Shown here: positions 7,999 to 16,863 of the stretch, in pieces
How positions within the stretch are numbered: the first letter of the stretch is position 1
Layout of the letters: each line of letters begins with the position of its first letter
DNA from: Halobellus rufus
GTDB taxonomy: Archaea > Halobacteriota > Halobacteria > Halobacteriales > Haloferacaceae
Length of the DNA stretch: 33,769 nt
Assembly (NCBI RefSeq): GCF_000739575.1
Contig: NZ_BBJO01000010.1
Span: forward strand, 1-33,769
Direction of reading: 5' to 3'
Notes under the pieces: generated by a model
Database searches by the model: none
Told to the model about the DNA's origin: nothing
What the model saw: the letters and a program-made list of their open reading frames with translations, nothing else
Program-made: the position numbers and the translations under genes

Positions 7999-9564
7999 AT
8001 GAATGAGAAACGAGTTCGAATGTCAGACGACGAGTTGCGATCAGTGACGCGAGACGATATCGTTCACGAACTCAGCCGGGAGTTCGTCGAGTCAACGAAC
8101 GTCTACGACTTCATGGAGACGTACGATATCGACGACTACGACGAGTTGATCGCCCGAACGACAGGCGACGTCGAAGGCGTTGAGGCATCGGGCGTCGACT
8201 GGTTCTGGGATGCGGTCGTCGACTATCTCGACATCGAGTTCTACCGGGAGTACGAGACGGTCCGCGATGACTCCGACGGCGTCGCGTTCACCGAGTGGTA
8301 CCCCGGCGGGACGATCAACATCGCGCACAACGTCCTCGATAGATACGCCGCCGACGGGAGCGAGACGCGAGACTCAGTCGCCTGCATCTGGGAGGGAGAG
8401 GACGGCGAGGTTCGCGAGATCACCTATCACGAACTCGCACGGCAGGCGAATCGGGTCGCCAACGAACTCGAGGCTCACGACGTCGACGTCGGAGACACCG
8501 TCGGCCTCTATATGCCGATGGTTCCGGAGGTGATATCGATCCTCTACGGCTGTTTCAAGGCGGGTGCGATCGCCGTCCGGATCTTCTCCGGGTTCGGCGT
8601 CGACGCGACCGCGACCCGGATCGCCGATAGCGAATGTACGGTACTGTTCACCGCCGACGGGTTCCGTCGGCGCGGCGAACCGGTCTCTCTCAAGCCCGCT
8701 GCGACGAGGCGATCGAGCAGGTCGGCCAGGTCGAACACACGATCGTCTACGACTGGCTCGGCTCGAGCGAGGTTGAATGAGAGGGCGGCGTCGAGATTCC
8801 GTGGGACGACGACACCGATCACTGGTGGCACGACAGCGTCGCGACGCGTTCGGACGAGTACGACACGCGGGAACTCGATGCGAATCGGGAGTCGATGCTG
8901 TTGTACTCGTCGGGAACGACCGGGCGGCCGAAGGGAATCGTCCACACCCACGCCGGCGCGCTCGTCCAGGCGGCGAAGGAGGTCTACTTCGGATTCGATC
9001 TCAAACCCGGGGATCGGTTCTGCTGGGTTTCGGATATCGGCTGGATGATGGGCCCGTGGACGCTGATCGGGAACCATGCCTTCGGCGGGACGATCTTTGT
9101 GTACGAGTGAGCACCGGACCATCCTGAACCGGATCGCTTCTGGGAGATGATCGACCGCCACGAGCTGACGCAGTTCGGGATCTCACCGACGGCGATTCGG
9201 GCGCCTCGAAAACAGGGCGACGAGTGGCTGGAGGGGCACGACCTCTCGTCGCTTCGGCTGCTCGGTTCGACCGGAGAACCGTGGGATCTCGAGTCGTGGC
9301 TGTGGTTCTACGAGAACGTCGGCAGCGACGAGTGCCCGATTATCAACATATCAGGCGAGACTGAGATTATGGGCTGTTCCTCATGCCGATGCCGATCCAG
9401 CCGCTTAAACCCTGTTCACTCGGCGGTCCGGGACTCGGGATGGACGTCGACATCGTCGACGGATCCGGCGAATCGATCGCCGACGATCACGAGCGGGGTT
9501 ACCTCGTCGCCCGAGACTCCTGCCCGTCGATGACGAAGTCCCTCTGGAGCGGCGACGATTACTC
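7999..9564 (+). pseudogene. Decayed AMP-dependent acyl-CoA ligase (acetyl/propionyl-CoA synthetase type)
   Basis: The translation follows the intact ligase at 22313 from STNVYDFMETYDIDDYDEL to ARDSCPSMTKSLWSGDD, including the ATP-binding loop YSSGTTGRPKGIVHTHAG near 8900. It is broken by a frameshift near 8690-8702, in-frame TGA codons at 8778-8780 and 9108-9110, and a one-base loss in the TGTT at about 9375-9378. It stops at 9560 where the opposite gene's 3' end begins, so the last 165 or so residues, with the C-terminal lid and catalytic Lys, are missing. The protein is roughly 70% identical to the intact copy by eye, so the two are old paralogues or came from different sources. The GC content is higher than in the surrounding IS debris. 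Confidence 0.9.
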
Positions 9565-10920
9565 TCTGGTCTTGAGATACGGCGAAGGGCTGACCGTCGC
9601 CTGAATCTCCGTTTCGGTATGGCGTTCGATCGCCGAATTCTCGGATTTCTCGTCGCCCCATACCAGCGTGACTTCGGTCCCCGGCTCGGCGTAGTCAGTG
9701 TCGATGACGCCGATAGAGAGTACCGCCCGTTCGCTGGAGAGATATCCCTGGTCTTTCGAGAGCCCGACTATTTCACCGTCTTTCTCGATGCGGTCGTACT
9801 GTGCGACGTTCCACCGGAAGCCGGGATCGGGCATCTCGAAGAACTTGTTGGTCTCTCCGTCCTCGAACAGCGACGCGTACATATCCACGACGTCCTCGGC
9901 GTTCCAGACGAACGTCACTCGTTCTCGCCGCGGATTGTCGACGGTCTCTTTCACCGCCTCTTTGCCGACGAAGTCGTGGTCGAAGTCGATCAGGTGTTCG
10001 TAGCCCAACTCCACCGGATTGAGATAGTAGTCGGTGATGTCGTCGGCGTAATAGCTCCCACCGACGATCGTGTTCGCCTCAACGCTCGCAACTTCCAGCC
10101 TCTCGCGATAGTCGGCCAGGTCCTCATGGCCGTAGATCGCCGGCGTGAACGACGCGATCCACCCGATCTCTATCGCCAAGGTCTTGTAGCTTTTCGAGCC
10201 GAGTTGTCTGATCCCGTGTTCTTCGCCCGCGTCCATAATCGCGTTTTTGACCGCCTCGTGGTGTTCGAACGGACCGGAGATCTCCAGGCCGTACGAGCCG
10301 CCCATCCCGTGGCCCAGCGCGTACATTTCCGTGCCCTCGATCGTCAGCTCTGCCATTTCGAACAGCCCGATATCGGGGAGTGATCTCTCCGTGACCGCCT
10401 CTAAGACGGCCTTTGCGTTCGGCCCCTGCACCTGGAAGCGGAACTCTCTGGGCAGATCCTCCGACATCGGGTTGTTCCCGGTCTCGACGGTCACGTCGTA
10501 GTCGCCAGTTTCGGCGTTGTACTCCAGCCAGTTGGAGACCATTCCCGCACCCGTGATGACGAACTCTTCGTCATCGATGTGATAGAGTGCGCCGTCGCCG
10601 ATGACGTAGCCGTCGGGATTACAGCAGACGATCTGTTTGGCCTGTGGCGAGTCTCCGATTCTGAGGTCCTCGAAGCCGTTCACCCCAAAATCCGAGAACA
10701 ACTCGACCGCGTCCGGTCCTTCGAAATAACGGTTGTCCATATGGAAGGACATATCCCTGAGCGACACGGCCTCCCGGATCGCACGCTGTTCTTCGATCCA
10801 GTTGGTGTACTCGTCAGGCTGGGTCCAGATGAAGTCCCCCGGCGGCATGTCTTGATTCCGGAGAAACTGGATAGGGTTATCGTGTGGTTCTAATACGTCC
10901 TGCAAGCTTGGTACGGGCAT
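9559..10920 (-). CDS. GcvT-superfamily methyltransferase resembling LigM/DesA aryl O-demethylases
   Basis: This 453-residue cytosolic protein follows the tetrahydrofolate-dependent O-demethylases LigM and DesA along its whole length. Matching segments are TNWIEEQRAIREAVSLRDMS (39-58), GYVIGDGALY (104-113), FQVQGPNAKAVLEAV (162-176), LFEMAELTIEG (186-196), HGMGGSYGLEISGP (204-217), ITDYYLNPVELGY (295-307) and IDFDHDFVGKEAV (311-323). The family moves a methyl group from a methoxy- or methylamino-type substrate to a reduced folate. The aromatic O-methyl specificity is an inference, since dimethylsulfoniopropionate and dimethylglycine demethylases share the fold. It is intact and lies tail-to-tail with the decayed acyl-CoA ligase, whose similarity ends within its last codons. 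A broken CocE-type gene sits just upstream on the same strand. Confidence 0.8.
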   Translation of the reverse strand: MPVPSLQDVLEPHDNPIQFLRNQDMPPGDFIWTQPDEYTNWIEEQRAIREAVSLRDMSFHMDNRYFEGPDAVELFSDFGVNGFEDLRIGDSPQAKQIVCCNPDGYVIGDGALYHIDDEEFVITGAGMVSNWLEYNAETGDYDVTVETGNNPMSEDLPREFRFQVQGPNAKAVLEAVTERSLPDIGLFEMAELTIEGTEMYALGHGMGGSYGLEISGPFEHHEAVKNAIMDAGEEHGIRQLGSKSYKTLAIEIGWIASFTPAIYGHEDLADYRERLEVASVEANTIVGGSYYADDITDYYLNPVELGYEHLIDFDHDFVGKEAVKETVDNPRRERVTFVWNAEDVVDMYASLFEDGETNKFFEMPDPGFRWNVAQYDRIEKDGEIVGLSKDQGYLSSERAVLSIGVIDTDYAEPGTEVTLVWGDEKSENSAIERHTETEIQATVSPSPYLKTRE

Positions 10921-10961
10921 AGCTCAAAATAAATATTTAGTGATGCATAAGTACTAGTATC

Positions 10962-11558
10962 TCACTGCTTTCGTTCGTTCTGGGAGACTTCCGCGACGTC
11001 GAGGTCGTCGACAATCGGCAGATTGAGCTGCGAGGGAAGGTCGGGTCCAGTGTGGATGATGGCCTCCAGTTGTGGCGGCGCGTCCTGGGCCGCGATATAC
11101 TGCGTTACACAGAGCGCCGAAACGCCGCTCATGCCGACGCGACCGGTACACCACGGCTGGTCTTCCATCCACGCCATAGCGTCTTCCCACCGCCCGTGGG
11201 CTGGTTTCGGGTCGGTCGTGTTCTCCTCGGACTTGCCCTGCCCCGGCGTATCGATGATAACGACCGCGTAGTCGTTCGGCATCCAGAAGCCAGGATCGGT
11301 CGCCTCGAAGGGTGTTTGATCGGAGGTCGCTACTCGCCCCATATACTAGCCGGGAATGTCGGTGAACTGTTCCCACTGGTCGTTGACATCGGACACGTAG
11401 GGGGTCATCGTCGTGACCACCGGGAATTCACCGTCCGTGTCCAGGCGGAAGACCCTCGACCGCAACTCGATGCCGTCGCGCATCTCGATGAACTCTTCCT
11501 CGACGAGTACGTCCTCCGGCAGTGGCGTGTGTTCTAGTTCGAAGCGGCTCTCGCTCAT
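10962..11558 (-). pseudogene. Truncated CocE/NonD-type hydrolase
   Basis: From an ATG at 11558 (an in-frame ATG also lies at 11585) the frame reads PLPEDVLVEEEFIEMRDGIE and FPVVTTMTPYVSDVNDQWEQ. It then meets a TAG at 11348-11346, and continues in the same frame with MPNDYAVVIIDTPGQGKSEE and the nucleophile region GRVGMSGVSALCVTQYIA. It ends at 10962, soon after the nucleophile, leaving about 200 of the usual 550-600 residues. The catalytic His and the C-terminal jelly-roll are absent. It differs from the hydrolase at 1077 and is not a copy of it. It lies directly upstream of the LigM-like gene, so the two may once have been co-transcribed. Confidence 0.75.
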
Positions 11559-11784
11559 CCATACTATAGGTAGCTCATGAGGCAAGTCGACCTCAGAGCT
11601 CGACCGGACCGCCGGTGGCTAACCCAGCTGTATCTCACCCTCTTTCACTCGGAGCATATCGACGAGGCGGTGATGGTAACGTCGGATCACAAAGAGCAGG
11701 AATCAGTGATACTGTTTCGGATCACGGGACGGTCCGGATGATGAGTTCGACCTGTCCACATCGTCACCGGTACACGCGGTAGAC

Positions 11785-12240
11785 GTGAGCCGGATCGGAG
11801 ACACGACGTTCGCAGTCCGACTCCGCATAGCCCACGAAGGGACGTTCGGTACCAACGTGGGTCCACTCTTGGAACATAATGTCGTACTCGTCCCCTCTAT
11901 CGTCTTCCGGGAAGTGGAAATCCGATACCGGCTGGTCGGCTCTGATGCGGCAATCAGCGCAGTGGTGAACGAGTTTCCTGACGAAACTCGGCACGAAGTC
12001 CTCCGAATCACTGGCGTTATCGCTGGTCAAGCGGGAGTTCTCGACGTATTAACCTCGAAGCAGCGCTACGTCGTCGAGACGGCGCTCCGACTTGGCTACT
12101 ACAACCGTCCCCGACAGTTGACGCACGAAGATATTGCGTCTGAGTTAGACTGTGCACCATCTAACGTGAGCACTCACCTTCAGCTAGCTGAGTCGAAACT
12201 GATTAGAGAATTGTTCACCGTCTGGACGAATCATACCTGA
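11785..12240 (+). CDS. Bacterio-opsin-activator-type HTH (HTH-10) regulator, possibly N-truncated
   Basis: The C-terminal half (about 90-151) reads LTSKQRYVVETALRLGYYN, then QLTHEDIASELDCAPSNVSTHLQLAESKLIRELF. This is the HTH-10 domain found at the end of Bat-like haloarchaeal regulators, with the usual change from a long helix (TALRLGYY) to an HTH. The N-terminal 90 residues have no recognisable GAF or PAS motif. The start used is a GTG at 11785. The frame is open back to 11710 without another clear start, and members are usually 200 residues or more, so the N-terminus may have been lost. It is the only plus-strand gene in a minus-strand cluster and may control the neighbouring catabolic genes. 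Confidence 0.7.
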   Translation: MSRIGDTTFAVRLRIAHEGTFGTNVGPLLEHNVVLVPSIVFREVEIRYRLVGSDAAISAVVNEFPDETRHEVLRITGVIAGQAGVLDVLTSKQRYVVETALRLGYYNRPRQLTHEDIASELDCAPSNVSTHLQLAESKLIRELFTVWTNHT

Positions 12241-12314
12241 AACTGATTTCGCCGATCCAGATAAGACACATTGCGTTCTGCCAGCGGTGTCGGGGAGAGT
12301 TTGCCCTCCGGGAT

Positions 12315-12470
12315 TCACAGCGATTCGATTCGTTCGGTGGCCTCTAGATACGCACGAACCCGTTCTCTGACCCACGCGACAGCCTCTGAAGTGTCATTGC
12401 GGATAGTGACCGTGATCTTCCCGTCCGAATGCGAGCGGAAGATCGCGTACGAGCAGGCCGGTGTCTCGAG
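12315..12470 (-). pseudogene. C-terminal remnant of a FilR1-type regulator
   Basis: The minus strand reads CSYAIFRSHSDGKITVTIRN, DTSEAVAWVRERVRAYLEAT and ERIESL followed by a stop at 12315. This matches the last 48 or so residues of the intact regulator at 17808 (SYAILLSHSDGKINLNVRND, EAVAWAKERVLEYLETAKRI). Similarity continues for a few bases past the stop. Upstream of about 12475 the similarity disappears, so the DNA-binding part is gone. Confidence 0.65.
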
Positions 12471-12645
12471 AGGAATGTAGCCAGCCGGGGTTACCACGAC
12501 CACGTCAGCGAGCGGACCCGGGACGATCAGCGAGACGGTTCCGGCTTGGTTCTGGAATTGAAATGCGACGGGGAGTTCCGGTGGACTCGCTGGCGAGTGC
12601 CTTCCCCGTGATTATCGCCGTACGTGGTCCGAATCGGCGACCGCG

Positions 12646-13098
12646 TTACTCGTCCATCCGAGACCGGTCGGACAGTTCGACGATGTTTCCGTCGGGATCG
12701 AACATGTACGCGACCCGGACGCCCTTCGAGAGCGTAACCGGTTCGTAGAGGAACTCGATGTCGGCGGCCAGTTCCTCGTAGATTTCGTCGATGTCATCGA
12801 CCTCCAAGCAGAAGTGAGATGCACCGGTATCGTTGTTCGAAACCCCCTCATTTGCGTTCGTCCCTTCTGGAGAGCGGTATTCAAGCAATTCGACCTGGCA
12901 TCCTCCAGCATCAAGGAAGACAACTTTGACTTCCGGATTATCGACGCCGACAAAGTTACTAAACTTCCGACCATCCTCCGTGTCAGGCTCAATCAGTCCC
13001 TCCGAGACGATCTCAAGACCGAGTGTATCCCGATAGAACGACAGTGCTTCTTTCATATTCGACACAGTGACGCCGTAGTGGTGGGCAGTACCAATCAT
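12646..13098 (-). CDS. VOC-family (glyoxalase/bleomycin-resistance fold) metalloprotein
   Basis: This 150-residue single-domain protein has the paired beta-alpha-beta-beta-beta modules of the vicinal-oxygen-chelate fold. The metal ligands can be placed at His7 (AHHYGVTV), Glu70 (CQVELLEY), His95 (GASHFCLEV) and Glu141 (DGNIVELSD), all at the usual positions, and the FDPDGN motif (133-138) is present. Relatives are glyoxalase I, methylmalonyl-CoA epimerase and extradiol dioxygenases. The size fits a lyase, isomerase or epimerase better than a ring-cleaving dioxygenase. It lies 37 nt downstream of the FAH-family gene on the same strand and is probably co-transcribed with it, suggesting consecutive steps on the same substrate. 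The exact reaction is unknown. Confidence 0.85.
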   Translation of the reverse strand: MIGTAHHYGVTVSNMKEALSFYRDTLGLEIVSEGLIEPDTEDGRKFSNFVGVDNPEVKVVFLDAGGCQVELLEYRSPEGTNANEGVSNNDTGASHFCLEVDDIDEIYEELAADIEFLYEPVTLSKGVRVAYMFDPDGNIVELSDRSRMDE

Positions 13099-13135
13099 AT
13101 TTAATGTACACGTGGTAAGTTTCTTGGGGTGATGT

Positions 13136-14113
13136 TTATACTTGTGATTCTTCCTCAGATCGAACTACTCGATGGCTAAGCGTACCGATCCCATCGACCT
13201 GGAGTTCGATCGTGTCGCCTGGATCGATCCAGCGATTTTGATCCATACAACAGCCATCAGGGAAGGTCCCTGCACCGAGTACATCCCCAGGCTGGAGCGG
13301 TTCATCCTTGGAGGTGTGCTCGATAATTTCACCCCAGGAGTGGTACATATCCGAAAGCGTCGCAGTCGTCCACTCCTCACCGTTTACCAAGGCACGCCCC
13401 TCGGCACTATGAGCGTCAAAGTCCTCAGTCGGCACGATGTAGGGACCAAATCCGTTCGCGAAGTCTTTGCTCTTCGCAGGGCCGAGCGGCATCTCTATCT
13501 CCCTAAACAACAACTCCCGTGCCGTGAAGTCGTTGAAGATCGTGAATCCGAACACGTGCGAAAGTGCATCGTCTGAATCAATGTTTTGTCCCGGCTCACC
13601 GATGATCGCAGCTACCTCGAACTCAAAGTCGAGTTTCTCTTCCCACGATGGCCAGTGCACATCCGCTCCGGGATCCACAACCGTGTCGTGATTAGTCTTG
13701 AAGTACACAGGGATATCATACCACACATCGGGTTTCTCAACGTCCGTGGCGTGTTCCTCGAAGACAGTATAGTCTCGGATGAAATTAGGTCGAGGAAGAG
13801 GGCTTCGGAGACGAACTTCGTTATGATTATATCGGATCCGTGCGCCACTTGGCCCGCAAACATCGGATTCAAATTTAGCATCCAACACCTCCCGGACGGC
13901 TTCGATCGCGTCGTCGCCCGTGCGGATGAAATCGAGCATATCCGACGGTGCGATCACGTCCGCACGATCGCCCGGACGTGATTTCCCCTCGTCTGCGAGC
14001 ACTCGTGCGTAGCCGGCATTCACGTCTAGAAGCGCCGAACCGTCGACGACACCCACTCGAGTCTGGGGCCCAAGATCTGTGTGTACTTCGAAGGTTGCGA
14101 GTTTCATCGACAT
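13136..14113 (-). CDS. Fumarylacetoacetate hydrolase (FAH)-family protein
   Basis: The 325-residue protein contains the FAH fold from about 98 onwards. Metal ligands appear as Glu164 and Glu166 in LDFEFEVAAIIG and Asp195 in TIFNDFTARE, and the active-site Lys216-Asp217 lies in AKSKDFANGFGPYI. Asp114 in RDYTVFEEH is in the usual upstream position. Members cleave C-C bonds next to a carbonyl, or decarboxylate or hydrate ring-fission products such as fumarylpyruvate, acylpyruvates and 2-oxo-hept-3-ene-dioate. The length and the N-terminal extension resemble fumarylacetoacetase-like members of aromatic or sugar-acid pathways. The start may be 14113 or the ATG two codons later at 14107. It probably heads an operon with the VOC gene. 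Confidence 0.88.
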   Translation of the reverse strand: MSMKLATFEVHTDLGPQTRVGVVDGSALLDVNAGYARVLADEGKSRPGDRADVIAPSDMLDFIRTGDDAIEAVREVLDAKFESDVCGPSGARIRYNHNEVRLRSPLPRPNFIRDYTVFEEHATDVEKPDVWYDIPVYFKTNHDTVVDPGADVHWPSWEEKLDFEFEVAAIIGEPGQNIDSDDALSHVFGFTIFNDFTARELLFREIEMPLGPAKSKDFANGFGPYIVPTEDFDAHSAEGRALVNGEEWTTATLSDMYHSWGEIIEHTSKDEPLQPGDVLGAGTFPDGCCMDQNRWIDPGDTIELQVDGIGTLSHRVVRSEEESQV

Positions 14114-14534
14114 ACAACCCTCCGCAGTTGCCGCTGGCCGACTGTTTCGACGTACAGGTCGGTAGAACCTCCTCTTCCACTTGCTACTTCACGTGGCATA
14201 CGCTAACGAATGTTGAAGGAGATGACTTAGTCTTTTCCCTCAAGAAAAGTTTAGTTGAGTGATAGGTGAGTAATTGTCACCGAAACAATCGGTAGTTAGA
14301 CAGGTTCTCAGGTGATTCTGGCGACCGAGTCACGTGGTCTTTAATGCATCTCGATTGAATGGCCGCCGACTAGCTCGGTGTGAATGTCAAGATCCCGTCT
14401 ATTGTCCGGTCCGCAAAGCCGATTCCCCAGTGTCCGACGACATCGGCAAAGCGCGTTACCAATATCATCTTTTTTAATATAGTTAAAGAAGTGTGGTGAG
14501 CACTCTAAAATGAGGTTCGGTTGACCGTAAGAAA
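14114..14534. other. Intergenic region between divergent FAH and aldehyde dehydrogenase genes
   Basis: No gene is seen in these 420 bases. The segment must hold the promoter of the leftward FAH operon. AT-rich patches occur at 14236-14256 and 14468-14485. No operator repeat was identified. Confidence 0.4.
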
Positions 14535-14544
14535 TACAATAAAT
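14535..14544 (+). promoter_or_regulatory. TATA-like box for the aldehyde dehydrogenase
   Basis: TACAATAAAT is centred about 26 nt before the ATG at 14565. This supports that start over the in-frame ATG at 14547 and suggests a leaderless mRNA. Confidence 0.45.
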
Positions 14545-14564
14545 GCTTGATATTGTATTATCCT

Positions 14565-15932
14565 ATGGTGCTAGAGACAGTCAACCCAGCCACTGGCGAG
14601 CTACTGAAGGAATATGATGAGGATACCACGAGCGACGTTGAGAAGAAGCTAGAGACAGCAAATGAAGCCTTCCAAGAGTGGCGAAAGCTTGATATTGGCG
14701 AACGTCAAGTCGTCGTTAAGCAAGCGGGCGAGATTCTGCGGGAGAATGTCGATGACTACGCTCGACTCATTACCGAAGAGATGGGGAAACCGATTACTGA
14801 GGCGATTGCTGAAGTGAATAAATGCGTATGGGTGTGTGACTATTATGCGGAGCAGGGCGCAGAACATCTTCAGAGCGAACGGATCGGAACAGAACCGGAG
14901 GCCAAGACCTACGTCACTCACGAACCGCTCGGTCCGGTATTGGCGGTGATGCCTTGGAACTATCCATACTGGCAGGTGTTTCGGTTCGCCGCACCGGCGC
15001 TAGTTGCGGGCAACGTGGGCGTCTTCAAACATGCTTCCAACGTCCCAGGATGTGCACTTGAAATAGAAGCGATATTCCGTGAGGCGGGCGCACCTGAAGG
15101 CGTTTTTACGTCGTTGCTTGTTGGTTCCGACCGTGTCCAGGATTTGATTGAGGACGACCGGATCCGCGCTGTCACGTTGACTGGGAGCGAGGGAGCCGGT
15201 CGTGCGGTCGGAGAAACGGCCGGCCGCTCACTCAAGAAATCGGTCCTTGAACTCGGGGGAAGTGATCCGTTCATTGTCCTGGACGACGCTGACATTGACA
15301 AGGTCGCGGAGAAGGCGACCGAAGCGCGTAGCCAGAACTCCGGGCAGTCCTGCATCGCAGCCAAGCGCTTTTTGGTTCACGAAGATGTCTACGAGGAGTT
15401 TATCGATGCGTTTGTTCAAGAGACCGAATCTCTGGATGTCGGCGCTCCACTCCAGCCCGAGACCGATGTCGGTCCACAGGCGAGAGCGGGGCTATTGGAG
15501 GAACTCCACGAGCAGGTGGAGGCCAGCATTGAAGCTGGTGCAGATGTTGTTATCGGTGGTGAGCCCCTCCCCCGTGAGGGGAATTTCTATCCCCCGACTA
15601 TTTTAACCGATGTGCCGGCAGACTGTCCAGCCGCATATGAGGAACTCTTCGGGCCTGTCTCAGCTGTATTCGAGGTCAGCGATGAGGCCGAAGCAATTGC
15701 AAGTGCCAACGATTCCCGGTTCGGGCTCAGTGCGACAGTATGGACCGAGGATCGTGAGCGTGGCGAACGGATCGCGAACGAACTCGAAGCCGGGATGACG
15801 TTCGTGAATGCCGTCGCGAAGTCCGACCCACGTCTCCCCTTCGGTGGTATCAAAGACTCTGGATATGGGCGAGAACTCGCTGCAGACGGTATCAAAGAGT
15901 TTGTCAACCGCAAGACTGTCTGGATTGAGTAA
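14565..15932 (+). CDS. gabD: NAD(P)-dependent succinate-semialdehyde dehydrogenase-type aldehyde dehydrogenase
   Basis: This 455-residue aldehyde dehydrogenase opens with ETVNPATGELLKEYDED, typical of the short succinate-semialdehyde dehydrogenases. The active site is complete: Asn132 in MPWNYPYW, Lys155 in FKHASN, the nucleotide-binding TGSEGAGRAVG (206-216), the general base Glu229 in LELGGSDP and the nucleophile Cys263 in NSGQSCIAAKR. It oxidises an aldehyde, most likely succinic semialdehyde, to the acid in the cytosol. The replacement of GKNP by GGSDP after the base Glu, and the length of about 455, are features of the GabD/Sad group. Substrate choice within the group is not certain. It has its own promoter and is convergent with the SDR gene. 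Confidence 0.88.
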   Translation: MVLETVNPATGELLKEYDEDTTSDVEKKLETANEAFQEWRKLDIGERQVVVKQAGEILRENVDDYARLITEEMGKPITEAIAEVNKCVWVCDYYAEQGAEHLQSERIGTEPEAKTYVTHEPLGPVLAVMPWNYPYWQVFRFAAPALVAGNVGVFKHASNVPGCALEIEAIFREAGAPEGVFTSLLVGSDRVQDLIEDDRIRAVTLTGSEGAGRAVGETAGRSLKKSVLELGGSDPFIVLDDADIDKVAEKATEARSQNSGQSCIAAKRFLVHEDVYEEFIDAFVQETESLDVGAPLQPETDVGPQARAGLLEELHEQVEASIEAGADVVIGGEPLPREGNFYPPTILTDVPADCPAAYEELFGPVSAVFEVSDEAEAIASANDSRFGLSATVWTEDRERGERIANELEAGMTFVNAVAKSDPRLPFGGIKDSGYGRELAADGIKEFVNRKTVWIE

Positions 15933-16065
15933 CTGAGTTCCCGATGTGGGAGGGGCTATTACCAACCCGGATGATTTGTCAGTAGGAGCGAGGTTGTCTC
16001 GTATCTCATAACGGTTTACCGAACGCGATCAAGCAGGTATCGCGCTCGTGAGTAGAGTTGGCTGA

Positions 16066-16830
16066 TTATGGACGCAATTGATGATGGCCACCATCGACGA
16101 GCAGGTTATGACCCGTGATGTACCGGGCATCCTCCGAAGCAAGAAATCTAACGGCGTTTGCGATATCCTCAGGCTCGCCGATGAACGGAGTTGCGACGCT
16201 CTGAAGGAAGTCATCCCAGCCGTCGTCACCCATTGAGGCGAGCCGAGCAGTCTTAATTGGGCCCGGACAGATGGCATTAATGGTCACGCCCTCTTCGCTG
16301 TAATCGACAGCAAGCTGTCGGGTAAGGTTCGAGATGCCACCTTTCGTAGCGCAGTACGACGGTCTGTTTGGAGCACCACTGAGTCCGCGTTCAGATGATA
16401 TATTGACGATCCGTCCACTAGGACTCTCGGACAAGAAGGGTAACGCGTGCTTCGAACAGAGGAAAGTTCCAGTAAGGTTGACCCCAACCACTTTCTTCCA
16501 ATCCTCCAATTCCGTCTCCGTTGCTTTGTTCCGGCCGGCAATTCCAGCATTGTTGACGAGGACGTCAAGTCGTCCAAATTCATCGATCGTCCTTTTAACT
16601 AGGTTGACGACATCGTTCTCTAGTGCAACATTCGTCTCGTGATATATTGCCTCCCCCCCGTCCTCTCGGATCTGTTCGGCGGTGGTTCCCTCCTCACTAT
16701 CAAGTCGGGTATCTTCAGTAATATCCGCGACGACAACTGACATTCCTGTATCGGCGAGTTTCAGAGCGATTGCCCGACCGATACCTGTCGATGCGCCAGT
16801 AACGATTGCTACTCTGTCTGTTGACGACAT
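16066..16830 (-). CDS. Short-chain dehydrogenase/reductase (classical SDR)
   Basis: The 254-residue protein shows all classical SDR motifs: the cofactor loop TGASTGIG (11-18), NNAG (93-96), Asn118, and the catalytic Ser145, Tyr159 and Lys163 (IVNISS, SYCATKGG). It also has the PG motif (189-190) and a C-terminal LLVDGG. Asp36 and Ile37 after strand 2 (VVADI) favour NAD over NADP. It would interconvert an alcohol and a ketone, or form a beta-keto acid, in the cytosol. The closest generic description is a 3-oxoacyl-ACP-reductase-like SDR, which does not fix the substrate. It is transcribed alone from its own TATA box. Confidence 0.9.
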   Translation of the reverse strand: MSSTDRVAIVTGASTGIGRAIALKLADTGMSVVVADITEDTRLDSEEGTTAEQIREDGGEAIYHETNVALENDVVNLVKRTIDEFGRLDVLVNNAGIAGRNKATETELEDWKKVVGVNLTGTFLCSKHALPFLSESPSGRIVNISSERGLSGAPNRPSYCATKGGISNLTRQLAVDYSEEGVTINAICPGPIKTARLASMGDDGWDDFLQSVATPFIGEPEDIANAVRFLASEDARYITGHNLLVDGGHHQLRP

Positions 16831-16854
16831 AGCGTCAGCCAGTTCCGAAGCCAG

Positions 16855-16863
16855 TTTAATAAA
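16855..16863 (-). promoter_or_regulatory. TATA box for the SDR gene
   Basis: On the minus strand TTTATTAAA is centred 29 nt before the ATG at 16830, consistent with a leaderless transcript. Confidence 0.55.
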
